A stretch of 64,000 nucleotides of DNA, taken from positions 41,190,770 through 41,254,769 of the forward strand of contig OZ020484.1 in assembly GCA_963971405.1 (NCBI GenBank), given 5' to 3'. Numbering within the stretch: the stretch's first letter is position 1; the number at the start of each line of letters is the position of its first letter. A program made the position numbers and the translations under genes. Below are positions 10,701 to 19,677 of the stretch, piece by piece. This DNA is from Psococerastis gibbosa. Its lineage: Eukaryota > Arthropoda > Insecta > Psocodea > Psocidae. Under the pieces are notes generated by a model that worked only from the letters and a program-made list of their open reading frames with translations, was not told the DNA's origin and did not search any database.

Positions 10701-12110
10701 CTTAACGTTGGCCATTTTTCCCTTAAACATATCTTCGCGCATAATTGTTATTTCGCTGCCTGTGTCAATCAACCCATTGATCTCTGTCCCGTTAATTGTT
10801 ACTTTCTTAAAGAATTTTCCCTCAGTTAGCTGATTTTTAGGGGTTTTCTTCCCCGGACACACCATGCACGTTGATGTTGAAATGATGAGAGTCTTCTTTC
10901 CCGGACAGTCCGGGGACGAAGATATGTGCCCAAATTGATTGCATGAAAAACATTTAGGTCCTTTCTCCTTATACGGACAGAAATCAGATCTGTGTCCTTT
11001 ACCACCACAACTGAAGCAGTGCGACGAACGCTGCCTATCATAGTCACCACGACTCTGCGAGAGTTCTTTTTCCAAATTCGTCTTTTTATCAAATCGTCTA
11101 TCTTTAAGTGATGGTGACACATCTTTACTCAAATCTACTTTTATTGGTACCACTTTGTCATACATTTTTATTTTATCTCGAAAGTCATTCAGTGTTCTTG
11201 CCCCATACAGCATAACTTTATTAGCGTCATCATTTATACCATCTATTACATATTGCATCAAAGAATCATCATCAATATTCCCTTTATTAGCTATTTCTCT
11301 CATGACAATGTAATATTTTTGAGCACTTTCATCTTTTGCCTTCTTCCTTTGCGACATCGTCTTATGCAGATCGGCATTAGTCACTTTGCTCGAAAACTCG
11401 CTTAATAATTCTGCCTTAAGACGTTTGTAAGACGTTAATTGCCTTAAGCTCTGTGAGTATAACTTAGCCACACCTTTCAGAGAGTTTTTTGCAAATATAA
11501 ACTGTTGTAAGGGATTCCAACCCATGAGCGCTGCCATTGACTCAAAATCGTCAACCCACTTTTCCACTGAATATTCATCACTTCCATCAAAACTTCGTAC
11601 AGACCCTTCCATATCTCTAAACCCCATGGATAATGTGAAAGGTTGCATCTCCTTTACTTTCCTAGCCACCATTTTAGTGGAAGTATGAGCACCATCATCT
11701 TCATCGTCTTTATCACCTTCCTGGTTATCGTCTTGGTCGTCCTCGTCCTCTTCATGCCCATCTTCCTCGTCGTCTTGAACTTCCTCCTTCACAGTAAACT
11801 CGTTGAACTTCGTCAAATCGTCCAATGCATTGCATAGCAGCTGAGCTAGATAGTCCTTATTCCCCTGATTTGGCAATCCCAACATACTACAGAAATTGAT
11901 TAACATCGTTTTGCTATAACCCTTGCAGATCGTGTCCACCTCATAGTCTTTTCCATGATCATCATTGAAATTGAAGCCGGTGAATTCCAAAACATCATCT
12001 CTGCTCGCAGCCACCTTCAACATCTTAGCCAAACTCTTCACTGTAGCAATGGGGAAAAACTCCACACCTTTGCGCACAGCAGACAAATCTCTCAATGTTT
12101 GGGCCATCAT
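7794..12110 (-). CDS. Gag-Pol polyprotein of Ty3/gypsy retrotransposon
   Basis: A single uninterrupted 1438-residue frame; no frameshift separates gag from pol. Residues about 62-97 look like a SAP-type DNA-binding motif, and 109-140 are strongly acidic. Two zinc knuckles follow: C365-X2-C-X4-H-X4-C378 and C387-X2-C-X4-H395-X6-C402, the second with a longer last spacing. The protease has D449-TGS. RT (about 620-800) has YLDD at 764-767. RNase H (about 905-1030) has D913 in a HTDA context. Integrase has H1103-X3-H1107-X29-C1137-X2-C1140 and a catalytic D1170-X58-D1229-X35-E1265 triad, then a GPY/F motif near residue 1397. All catalytic residues are present. The start is the first of two consecutive Met codons, 391 bp after the 5' LTR. 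The polyprotein would copy the element RNA to DNA and integrate it; activity itself is not shown by sequence. Confidence 0.97.
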   Translation of the reverse strand: MMAQTLRDLSAVRKGVEFFPIATVKSLAKMLKVAASRDDVLEFTGFNFNDDHGKDYEVDTICKGYSKTMLINFCSMLGLPNQGNKDYLAQLLCNALDDLTKFNEFTVKEEVQDDEEDGHEEDEDDQDDNQEGDKDDEDDGAHTSTKMVARKVKEMQPFTLSMGFRDMEGSVRSFDGSDEYSVEKWVDDFESMAALMGWNPLQQFIFAKNSLKGVAKLYSQSLRQLTSYKRLKAELLSEFSSKVTNADLHKTMSQRKKAKDESAQKYYIVMREIANKGNIDDDSLMQYVIDGINDDANKVMLYGARTLNDFRDKIKMYDKVVPIKVDLSKDVSPSLKDRRFDKKTNLEKELSQSRGDYDRQRSSHCFSCGGKGHRSDFCPYKEKGPKCFSCNQFGHISSSPDCPGKKTLIISTSTCMVCPGKKTPKNQLTEGKFFKKVTINGTEINGLIDTGSEITIMREDMFKGKMANVKLTTSGTSMTGMGNVGVQSLGKFHACLTIDQQEFETCVEVVPTSCIKMEFLIGRDVLVQAKLEEGIAGLHLRKINEYDTSAFAEEVQVFNCMVFDGDNITIGPVTKDVRERLLNMIATYKPEERCEEENGVKMTITLNDETPISCSPRRLPLVEKEIVDKQVDEWLKDDIIEPSSSEFASQVVVVRKKDGSPRICINYKPLNRQTIKDRHPLPLIEDQLDSLSGFRVFSTLDLRNAFMHVPISDESKKYTAFVTHRGLYQFKRVPFGLCNSPAVFQRFVNKVFRKLIIEKVVLLYLDDLIVPGVSVEDALKKLEIVFETARKNGLNLNIKKCQFLQNEVEFLGHKVVEGKIMPSTLKTVAVAKFREPKNVKQIQEFLGLTGYFRKFVPNYSMLAKPLSDMTKKDAKFVFRDDQRRSFLHLKKVLTERPVLSIYNPAYETELHTDACKIGIGACILQRDPVDGSFHPVYYFSKKTTEAEQKWCSYELEAFAIVEALKKLRVYLLGIPFTIVTDCSAFQQTLSKTDLSTRVARWAMLLEDYHYKIVHRSGTQMRHVDALSRNAAVMFSIKDHLVTSKVKKAQDDDPHLFAIKELLQKGSPHDEYILKQDVLFRYLDGRELLVIPDSMEYEIIRHAHEQGHYAVKPTKEKVKQDYFIPHLTEKVTKILASCVKCILGSKKSGRKEGFLHPIDKGDCPLETYHLDHLGPLESTHKQYKHILVVIDAFSKFVWLYPTKSTTTAEVISKLELQKTNFGNPVRMVSDRGTAFTSKDFENYCADEGVTHVKITTGLPRANGQVERINRSIIPILTKLSCEDPTKWYKFIPELQMALNSTYHRSLGHSPFEVLLGTKMRFKNEDLKMAVEDELMSMYQADRQELRDSARAQIHKVASENVKTYNLRRRRAPIYDVGDIVAIKRTQLGPGLKLKPKFLGPYEVTQCLLNDSYSVKKLGHHEGPNETTTTAEYMKPFWSI

Positions 12111-12183
12111 GTAAAATAATATAAAGAGAGAGAGAGAAAAAAAAATGTCTTAGCTGATTACTCCCCGAGTCGCCGATCACGAG

Positions 12184-12380
12184 TACACTTGGCTCCCGAA
12201 GACATCTACTGCACGTCCCATCCGAAGGTATAAACACAGTCCACGCGGTGGTGAGTCATAAGCGCGGCAGGTATACACCAAATACACTTGGCTCCAGAAG
12301 ACATCTACTCCAACCCCAATCCGTAGGTATCGGCACAGACCATGCGATGAGTGCTAAGCGCGCGGCCAGTGTACACCCTC
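12184..12380 (-). repeat. 99-bp imperfect tandem duplication in retrotransposon leader
   Basis: On the plus strand 12184-12282 and 12283-12380 both begin TACACTTGGCTCC and run through GAAGACATCTACT, a TCCG-AGGTAT block, CACAG, a GCGAT/GCGGT-GAGT block, AAGCGCG and a GTACACC/TATACACC end. The units are roughly 75-80 percent alike by eye. They lie in the untranslated leader between the primer site and the gag start, where packaging or internal initiation signals usually sit. Confidence 0.8.
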
Positions 12381-12480
12381 CAGCCCACGCTCACACAGTG
12401 GCGAAATTTTTTTTTTTAAACTTTTAACTCTTTATATAGTCACCACACATTCTTTTATTCACTCGCGTTAGTCGAAATTC

Positions 12481-12498
12481 ATTCCGGACGAGCCCCCA
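12481..12498 (-). other. Primer-binding site complementary to tRNA-Pro
   Basis: In sense orientation TGGGGGCTCGTCCGGAAT lies three bases inside the 5' LTR. It matches the tRNA-Pro primer site used by murine leukaemia virus at all but one of 18 positions. This is where a cellular tRNA would prime minus-strand DNA synthesis. Confidence 0.85.
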
Positions 12499-12501
12499 AT
12501 T

Positions 12502-12634
12502 TGTAGGGTTGGAGATTATATAGAACCAAATTAATTTATCAACAGCAAATAGAGATATATTACCGTACGCATCGGAACACCCGACAAGACTGGCTGCCTG
12601 GTGCCGAGCCTTGCCGGAAACACCCGAACCTACA
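12502..12634 (-). repeat. 5' LTR, 133 bp
   Basis: Identical copy of 7505-7637; followed on the plus strand by the second TTAT target duplication (12635-12638). It would carry the promoter for element transcription toward lower coordinates. Confidence 0.97.
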
Positions 12635-12638
12635 TTAT

Positions 12639-13686
12639 TTACAAGTGAAATATGTGTTCCTTAAGGGCGTATTCGGGAAACGCCCGATAGCGTTATCTTA
12701 AAGATGTGTACAGTGGAGGCACCCAACGACGACGATTACGACTTTTTAAGAGGACTGTTGTTTTGCGTAACACTTGCATAGTATGATACAGCCAACTTTT
12801 TTTGCTCAACTAGGCATAGTTAAGCCTATAATATGTTTATTTTAGACCAAAACATTCTAAGCTATTGATATTCATTTGCCTCGGAATAACTACTTTTTCA
12901 AGATTATGTGGATCAGGATGCAGGGCAACCCCCGCCTTTTTTTTACAATCATCTTTAAAACCACACTATCAAACGTATGAAGAACGCGCCCGAAGGTCAG
13001 GCAACTACAGACTATAACACCCCATCGCTTTGGCGAGGAAAAAAAAATTAGGCCGAAATTTCGAATTTTAAAATCAAGAATTTTCCTGACAGTCGCCGAA
13101 ATCGTAGCTTCGTGTTATTTCAGAAATTTGGCTAATTTTCACATGTACTGGCAGTAAAATGCGTATTTTCCAGTAATGATATTATTATGATTACTGTGTA
13201 TTTTAATACACAATGGAGAGGCGAGGTGGAAGGTGACCTGATTTGTTAGATGTCAGTGGCGGCTTCATTGAGGAAGACGAAGAGCCGAGTCTGGAGAGGT
13301 GGGGTGAAAAGCTTAAGCTCACCCCATAGCTGAAGCGCCGAGGAACGAAGACAATTTTAATTTTTTCCGATGCCACGTTTAAGAAATCGAGTCAGCCCAA
13401 ACCGGTACCAGGCTACCACCTGGCCCCATGTGTGCATGCCCGACAGATGGGGCTCCCTCCCCACCTGCCCTATCCGGGTACTAATCAGTGACTTGCGTGT
13501 GTCCCAAAATCATATGATTGCCAGTACCGAAATAAGAATTTCACAACATTGTTTTTAGACCCTGTCCCCTCTCTCTCCCTTACTGGTAATAATTAAAATT
13601 TAGAGACGAGAGGGGTTCAAACTCACAGGTGAATAAAAATCAAATTTCACTGAAAATCGTAGAGCTAGCTTATCTATTTATCTTTT
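12639..13686. other. No supported feature
   Basis: About 1 kb without recognisable gene, RNA or repeat. AT-rich with some GC-richer patches near 13200-13480; frames are short. Confidence 0.5.
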
Positions 13687-13765
13687 TCTGTGGTCACAAT
13701 CCAAACGATTGGTTGGCAGTAACTCTCTGCACATCATCCTGCGCCTTCTTCTTCAGCTCCTGGTA
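13687..13765 (-). pseudogene. LINE ORF2 C-terminal tail, fragment
   Basis: Minus-strand translation contains KAQDDVQRVTANQ followed by a stop, and the segment parallels 62672-62755, whose frame reads AQDRESWRRICRELLPTKR. Such short tails after a GRPRKRW-like region are common at the end of arthropod non-LTR retrotransposon ORF2 proteins. It is only a remnant. Confidence 0.5.
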
Positions 13766-13834
13766 CTTGCACCAATGCCGGTAGAATAATATACAGGACA
13801 ATATTATTTTATGTATGCAAGAACAGTTAACAGT

Positions 13835-14030
13835 CAGGACATTTAGAGTAGTGGTACAGACTCCGACTTTCACCCGAAAGGTTGTTGGTTCGTGTCCCAC
13901 ACTTGCTACATTTTCTGGCCATGCCTCGGAGGGCATGTAAAGCAGGCGGTCCCGGGCCATCCTAGTTGAGTGTAAAAGGGGGCTTTATAGCCCTAACTCC
14001 GCTAGGTTGACTTAGTAATAGAACAAAAAA
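13835..14030 (+). mobile_element. SINE F (tRNA-Glu-derived), best copy
   Basis: The head TAGAGTAGTGGTACAGACTC, then CCGACTTTCACCCGAAAGG, then GGTTCGTGTCCC follows D arm, anticodon arm and T arm of tRNA-Glu; the loop CTTTCAC carries the UUC anticodon. A body with CGGAGGGCATGTAAAGC and GGCGGTCCCGG and a 3' part with GCCCTAACTCCGCTAG complete it. Copies lie at 33608-33985 (split) and 52955-53130. A and B boxes are recognisable, so it would use pol III. TSD not resolved here. Confidence 0.75.
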
Positions 14031-14616
14031 CGTCAATATCAATATTATTATTCCTCTGACATTGCACTCGTGTTTTCGTATCGGAAAAAAATGAACTAAC
14101 GAAGGGACAACGGATCTAGATAGAAATTTGAAACCTATCGGAAAATATGAAAAAGTGGCGGGATTTGCTGTTGCTTGGTAACCACGCCGACCCCGAAAAT
14201 GAGTGCTCTACCATCACATTTTTAAACTGACGGCTAACTTTGATTTTCCATCATATTATATTCAGTCAAATTTGTAAGTTATAGGTAATCCATCAAACAC
14301 TATTTACTGATTTTTTTTCCCTTTGGATTGGACCATGGAGATTCGTCAGTCAAACCGCAAAATGGATTTTTTGACTAATTAAAAATCCACTATTATCCAC
14401 TGCATATAACAGAATACGGCACCTCTCAAACACCCCTCCTAAAAATTAACTATTGAGTTCACTAAATCTTTCCGCCGTGTCGTTGTAAAATACTTCCTAA
14501 CCATTTTTATTTTTATTTTTAGGTAAGAATGAGCAGATCTATTTTACATCATGTGTTCAGTAAGTAAAACAACCTAAAGTACAAGCCTACATAATTTATA
14601 TAGCTTACAGACTCGT

Positions 14617-14870
14617 ACCTGTACTTGGTTAAGTCGTACTTTCACCTGTTTCATAGCGTCAATGGTAAGCTTGCCTCATCTTATTCATCGCTTGTAGCGT
14701 AGGTTGACATGGAGAACGTATGCCAGTTTGTCAATGACCAAAACTTCATACGGAAACAATACAAATTATGTCCTAAATCCATGGGGTCGTTGCCATTGGG
14801 CAAGGGACCTATAGGCCACTAAAAGTAGGCCTGGGTCCATAAAAAGTCCTTAAATTAATAAATAACTATA
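14617..14870 (+). repeat. Repeat A, fullest copy
   Basis: Begins CTGTACTTGGTTAAGTC and runs about 250 bp through GGTTGACAT, CGGAAACAATACAAAT, GGGGTCGTTGCCATTGG, GGCCTGGGTCCATAAAAA to a TAAATTAATAAATAA tail. Other copies: 2519-2620, 37421-37650 (minus), 41068-41230 and the pair 34430-34535/35656-35800 (minus) split by a LINE. The tail and dispersal fit a SINE or LINE 3' end. No tRNA head is obvious. Confidence 0.75.
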
Positions 14871-15292
14871 TGAATAACTACATATCATATCGTATGTAAC
14901 AAATCACACAAAATTATGGTGTTAGGTATTTGCAGTGGTATTCAGTAAAAATACAGTTTATATTTAATTAGCACGTGCACCATTTCATTTAATTCCTCCA
15001 TTTTTTTTATTGCGAAGTAGCAGGAGTAGACAGGTAGTTAGTGTCTATTTTTGACCACAGGTAGCGCTTCAGTAGGACTACACTCGCGCCAAATCCAAAC
15101 TTCTATGTTAGACTAGACATGTGCCTTCAACATTAAAATATATATATTTACACGTCGCGTCGTAGAGTATTATAAAAATTACCAAATTACCAAAAAAAAA
15201 TTAACAAATAGGCAGGTGCTGCTTTACTTACAAAATTGCTACATTAAACTTTTTTATATGGGATGTCACTCCAACTCCACACGTACTATATA

Positions 15293-15420
15293 TTACTTAG
15301 GTGGCAAAGTGGTAGCGTGCTTGTACTTGTGTGAGTCTCTACACACCTTGTGGTCGGAGACGTGTCGTAAATCGACACAAGTACCTATAAGGTCACTTAG
15401 TGAGGCGAATTTTTTAAAAA
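15293..15420 (+). repeat. Repeat N, tRNA-like head, copy 1
   Basis: TAGGTGGCAAAGTGGTAGCGTGC resembles a pol III A box, followed by CTTGT-CTTGTG-GAGTCTCTACAC and CGTAA-TCGACACAAGTA. The inverted copy is at 18665-18810. The B box is unclear, so a tRNA-derived SINE is likely but not proven. Confidence 0.5.
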
Positions 15421-15690
15421 TAGGTCTGAAATATTGGGGTTTTAAGCATTTTGAGTAATACATTTTTGTGAAAGTACTTGGTCAATATGTTGATTTTTTT
15501 CATGATGTCTTTCATGTGAAATAAGCATACCAAGAATTAATTTCCCTTTCGTTATTGTGGATTGTATTGGCCTTTCGCCTCCAGAACGTCTTTGTCCCCA
15601 GAAATCCTGTGGGGGGGGGGGCTACGGGTGCTTCTGAGGGGTGGGGGCTTAGCCCAGGACCCCCCTATTTACGCCAATGTTTAAAAGCAG
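15417..15690 (+). repeat. Local duplication, unit 1
   Basis: Parallels 15774-15945: both have ATTGGGGTTTTAAGCATTTT, GCATAC-A-GAATTAATTTCCCTTTC, TTATTGTGGAT, GCCTCCA-AACGTC-TTGTCCCC and a closing CCCCTATTTACGCCAATG. Unit 1 contains an 11-G run and GGGGG-rich text typical of local MITE relics. The end of unit 1 and the copy lie within 530 bp. Confidence 0.65.
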
Positions 15691-15773
15691 TAGGCCTACA
15701 ATTTAAATATTATAACGCCAAATAAACCTACCATTGAGGGGGCCCGGGGGTCTCTCCCGGAGAAAAATTTGGA

Positions 15774-15945
15774 AAAAATAGCTCTGAAGTATTGGGGTTT
15801 TAAGCATTTTTAGTAATATATTTTTCTCATGCAAAATATGCATACTATGAATTAATTTCCCTTTCATTATTGTGGATACTATGCCTTTAGCCTCCATAAC
15901 GTCGTTGTCCCCGGGACGCCCCTATTTACGCCAATGGAGGCGATT
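15774..15945 (+). repeat. Local duplication, unit 2
   Basis: Second, shorter copy of the 15417-15690 block. It lacks the G-rich insert between GTCCCC and CCCCTATTTACGCC, which suggests unit 1 gained or unit 2 lost a small element there. Confidence 0.65.
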
Positions 15946-16844
15946 GAAGAGGTTATCGGATTCATTAAATTGTTTGTACGCGACTTAACCTTTTATAAAA
16001 ATAAAAAATAAAATATTGGAAAAAATCTGTTCCGTCTCGCAGGAGCAGCAAGAGCAATTTTATTAAGAGCATGAGACATCACTTACTATCTGAAGCAGTC
16101 AGATAAAATATAGAAAAATCAGCGATGCAAGAAAAGGTTCGATAGGACCCTCTCAGCATACGACAGGTACAAATGCCCCTTTTTTATAACGTTTCCCTTA
16201 TGCCACTAAATCAGACTCAATGCAGGTGGGCCATGACACTTCGGGCTATCTATCCAAATTAACTTTATTCACTCTTTTTAAAAATTCAAAAAAAGATTCA
16301 ACTTGGGATGCAATGTCTTCCCTGTCTGTCTCAATGATTTCATCGATAATTCTACCCGTCTCTCAGTGCTGGATTTGGCTTTGTGGAAGCCCTTTCTTGG
16401 GCAGAAAAGTCTTGCACTCTTACATGAATATTCCACTAGCATTAATAAAATAGAGATACAGGATGCAAAATAGAATAGAGTAAGGCGGTTTATCATTAAT
16501 GCGACGGCATGTTCCAATTTCCCGCCAAATATTTCGACAAGTCTATTTATTTGCTTCAGTTTGTTGCTTTAGTTTTTTTAATCTATTGCTTTTGTGCAGC
16601 TTTTTACGGGGGCCCCTTTTTGGGGCCATGACCCTCCTGGCCCCCTAGCCAAACCCGGCACTGCCGTCTCCTAAAGTACAAACTAATAGACGGTTAATCA
16701 GAATTTCTTCTAACGGGCTTCTAGCCTTTAAAATCCGAGCTCAACCGTAACACTATTTTAACGTGAATAAAATATTGTCGTGACAACCCAATGAGAGTTT
16801 AAATCTGAGGACTCTGCTCTATTTGTAATGTTATAGTCAGCAAC
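15946..16844. other. No supported gene; one protein-like minus frame
   Basis: On the minus strand around 16250-16375 a frame of about 40 codons (GRIIDEIIETDREDIA, then an acidic/hydrophobic mix, ending in a stop) looks protein-like but is closed by stops on both sides and matches nothing I can name. Near 16600-16670 a GGGGCCCC-rich patch resembles MITE ends elsewhere in the window. Confidence 0.35.
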
Positions 16845-16964
16845 GTGCCCGCCAGCTGCCTTTTCTCCTGACGGTGAACGTAAGGTACCCATAAAGGTTG
16901 GGTGGACCCAGGCAGAAAATGTATCCTTTGTGCCGTGTCTTGAACCTTCACCTTCCATATCATA
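16845..16964 (+). repeat. Repeat M, copy 1
   Basis: Shares GGTACCCAT-A-GGTTGGGTGGACCCAGGC and the following TTTCC/TTGTG-TGAGTC-like text with 29495-29640. About 100 bp, non-coding, function unknown. The 154-bp tandem array begins at its right edge. Confidence 0.5.
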
Positions 16965-17426
16965 GGCTAGTTCTCTACCAATTGACCATAAGAACCAACT
17001 GGGCTATTCCTGGTCATTATTTTAGGTTAAGTGCTTTTTACTGACTGTCCTTGATGGCCCACATCGCAGTCAATGGAAATTTTTCAGTCAATGCTGACGT
17101 AGAACCTTCGATTTCATTGGCTAGTTTTCAACCAATTGACCATAAGAACCAACTGGGCTATTCCTGGTCATTATTTTAGGTTTAGTGTTTTTTACTGACT
17201 GTCCTCTATGGCCCACATCGCAGTCAATGGAAATTTTGCGATCAATGCAGATGTAGAACCTTCGATTTCATCGGTTAGTATGAACCAACTAAATTTTAGA
17301 CTTTTCCTGACATTGTTTCAGTTTCAGTTTTTGTAACTGATTGTCTTTGAGAGCCTCCATTGCTATTCTTAACAAAAACTCGACAGTTGACGCAAACATA
17401 GAATTTTCCAATAAAGTTGTAAGGAT
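16965..17426 (+). repeat. 154-bp tandem repeat, about three units
   Basis: Units start at 16965, 17119 and 17273, exactly 154 bp apart. Units 1 and 2 are nearly identical (CAATTGACCATAAGAACC, GGGCTATTCCTGGTCATTA, TGGCCCACATCGCAGTCAAT, GTAGAACCTTCGATTTCAT). Unit 3 is degenerate but keeps GAACCAACT, CTGACATT, TAACTGATTGTC and AACATAGAATTTT in order. A short satellite-like array, with no coding potential conserved across units. Confidence 0.85.
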
Positions 17427-18664
17427 TATGCAGCTATACACAAACTGCAAGGGTTAAATACTCAGTAAACCCCGAAGATTCCTCCTTCAAAGTTGATTAT
17501 TTGCTTACATGTTTGAGAAGGCTGATGAAGCAGCCATCTCCGGCAACTTTAATGCTGCCATCTTGAAGCTTTCAGACGGGCTTTGCAAGTTTGCATTTTG
17601 TCTTGGAACTCAATCAGGATTAGGATGCCACAAGTTTGGAAACATCTTCAGCTGCTATTACGAGTGCTTGTGAGCTGAGTCAGTTTTTCAAAGGGATTTT
17701 GAATTTTTACTGTTTATTGAACAATTGGCTTAGACATTGTTCCCACTGCGACTTATTACCATTCACCGCCACTTGGGAGCTAATGAAGATGGGGACAATG
17801 AGGAAAATTAATAGATTGTCTGTCTTGTTTCTACTTCCGAATGGCTGCTGCAGTGTAATTGCTGTTACTGTCCAGATTATACGATTACACACAGTATTCT
17901 CGTATTGATGTTTATGACAATCAAAGTGCCAATTTTTTTCAAATTTCTTTCAACATCTGAAAAAAAAGTTGTAGGCTTTTTTCATAGGCATAAACTAGGA
18001 GGCCCTAAAATTATTCAATTATTTTCTCGACCTAAGAATGCTCAACAAAAATCAAATTACAAAATTAGTCTGACAACAAATTGACCATGATAAATAGGAT
18101 CGTTCCAAAAAAGATTCGGTCCCAAATCAAAAGCTTCAAAAGTTTGTTATAGAGAGAAAGCCAAATTCCATTAGGAATTGAACAAGAGTGAGGGATTTCG
18201 TATCTAAAGGATAACTTTTTGTTTTTCTCCAAATAAATGGACCATAAATCATATTGATTGCTGATTTCGACAACTTTCTTTAAAAGTTTTCAAGCTTTTC
18301 TCAGCTGGTCATTTATCCCGAGTAAAAATGACACAGAGTTTGAGTATTTTGGTATTTGGGATGCCATTTAAACTTTAGTGATTATGAAGTATTATCTGCA
18401 CTTTGTGCCAGTATGATTTACTTTTAAGCACTCTCAGAAAAAACTGTTAAACATTGAATGTATCAATATTATTTTGCTGAAGCTCTACATGACCTACAAT
18501 TTCAAGTTAGTTTTACAAAAGGCGTACGCCACTTTCATGACGAAAAATTTAATTTCTCAAAAGTAACAGTGGGTAGCAACATGTGCAGACGGAGTTCGAC
18601 CGAACTATTAGTATATCTATACATTTTTTTTTTTTGCTATAAAGATCATTCGCAAACAAACAAT
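17427..18664. other. No supported gene
   Basis: AT-rich. A 54-codon plus frame at 17509-17673 (MFEKADEAAISGNF start, Cys-rich end) has a protein-like look and could be an exon relic, but it is short and unmatched. The rest holds no repeat family or RNA gene that I recognise. Confidence 0.35.
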
Positions 18665-18810
18665 TCAATGAATGTATCCGAATATCCTCTTCAGCGCCTC
18701 TACAGGTAATACTTGTGTTGAGTTACGACAGGTCACCGATCCCATGATGTGTAGAGACTTCCACAAGTCCGAACAAGCTACCACTATGCCTTCGAAGACG
18801 GCATAGAGAT
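18665..18810 (-). repeat. Repeat N, copy 2
   Basis: Reverse-oriented copy of 15293-15420. In sense it reads GGCATAGTGGTAGCTTG, GGACTTGTGGAAGTCTCTAC, CTGTCGTAACTCAACACAAG. The A-box-like GGCATAGTGGTAGC supports a tRNA-related origin. Confidence 0.5.
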
Positions 18811-19496
18811 ATTGTCGTGATAAACCAAACTTCAAAATTTCGTCGAATTTCATTTTTGTTACGGAAGATACCGCCAATCCGATCAAGATGATGGTGATGT
18901 TTAGACCATCATATCTTCGGCCGATAAGTTTCCAATGCGAGTCATATTAACGCCTGATCAATGATCATTCACTTTAGTGCAAACTAGGTTCCATAAAAAA
19001 GATATGGTCTTCTTAAAAATTTGCTTTTTTTATTTCATTATAACCAAACGGGTCGACTAACAATCTTTTTAGTTTTAGTTTATTGTGTGTTATTAAGAAA
19101 AGTTGTGTTCTGGGTACTTTTACGACTGCAACTTTAGCAGGGACTAAGCCCGCGAACACTCAACACCGCCATCCACATTCCACGCTGCACTTGTTTTTGT
19201 AGCTGACTTTAATCGACAATATACCCGCCACCCATACCAAACAGTTTTACTTTTTGATATTTCTTCATGTAGAAAACAATTTTTTGACACATCCTCCGCG
19301 GTCTTTTGCCCATATCTCGTGAATAGGGGCACTTAGGATTTAGATGTTTAGTGAATCGTAATCCACTTGAACTCAAGTTTTGAAAGCAGTTTGCTGACAT
19401 ACCTTTTTTTAGGCCCACCTGTAGTGACTCAGAGATTTGTAGAATTTGTTTGAGGTGTGTTCGACTGAAAAGTGCGGGTAGGTATTTACCCATTAT

Positions 19497-19664
19497 AATA
19501 AAATAGTCTCCTTTGTAATTTTGTAATATTTCGAACACATTACAATAAAAGTTGACTTTATAAAAATAAATGTTACAGAAAAACATGTAAGATTATGTCA
19601 AAATTATATGGCATAATTTTTATGTGATTTTGAGTATTATTTTATAAAGTCAACTTTTATTATA
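19497..19664. mobile_element. Small insertion with 13-bp duplication and internal hairpin
   Basis: ATTTACCCATTAT occurs at 19484-19496 and again at 19665-19677. The 168-bp interval is AT-rich and includes a near-perfect inverted pair (AATAAAAGTTGACTTTATAAA near 19545 and its complement near 19636-19660). The pairing is subterminal on the left and terminal on the right, so class is uncertain: a MITE or a retroposed fragment. Confidence 0.5.
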
Positions 19665-19677
19665 ATTTACCCATTAT

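Larger units (their letters stand above)
7505..12634 (-). mobile_element. Intact Ty3/gypsy LTR retrotransposon
   Basis: A 5130-bp element on the minus strand, flanked by TTAT at 7501-7504 and 12635-12638. Order in sense: 5' LTR (12634-12502), tRNA-Pro-type primer site, 391-bp leader, one fused gag-pol ORF (12110-7794), short 3' region, weak polypurine stretch, 3' LTR (7637-7505). The two LTRs are identical base for base and the ORF is unbroken, so the insertion is young. There is no env-like ORF. RT-RNaseH-integrase order and a GPY/F motif place it in Ty3/gypsy (Metaviridae) rather than Ty1/copia. Very short LTRs are known in some lineages such as Mag, but I cannot assign a clade by eye. Confidence 0.97.

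Noticed and set aside
16965-17426. CRISPR-like array
   Set aside because: Units are contiguous 154-mers without spacers, and the window is eukaryotic.
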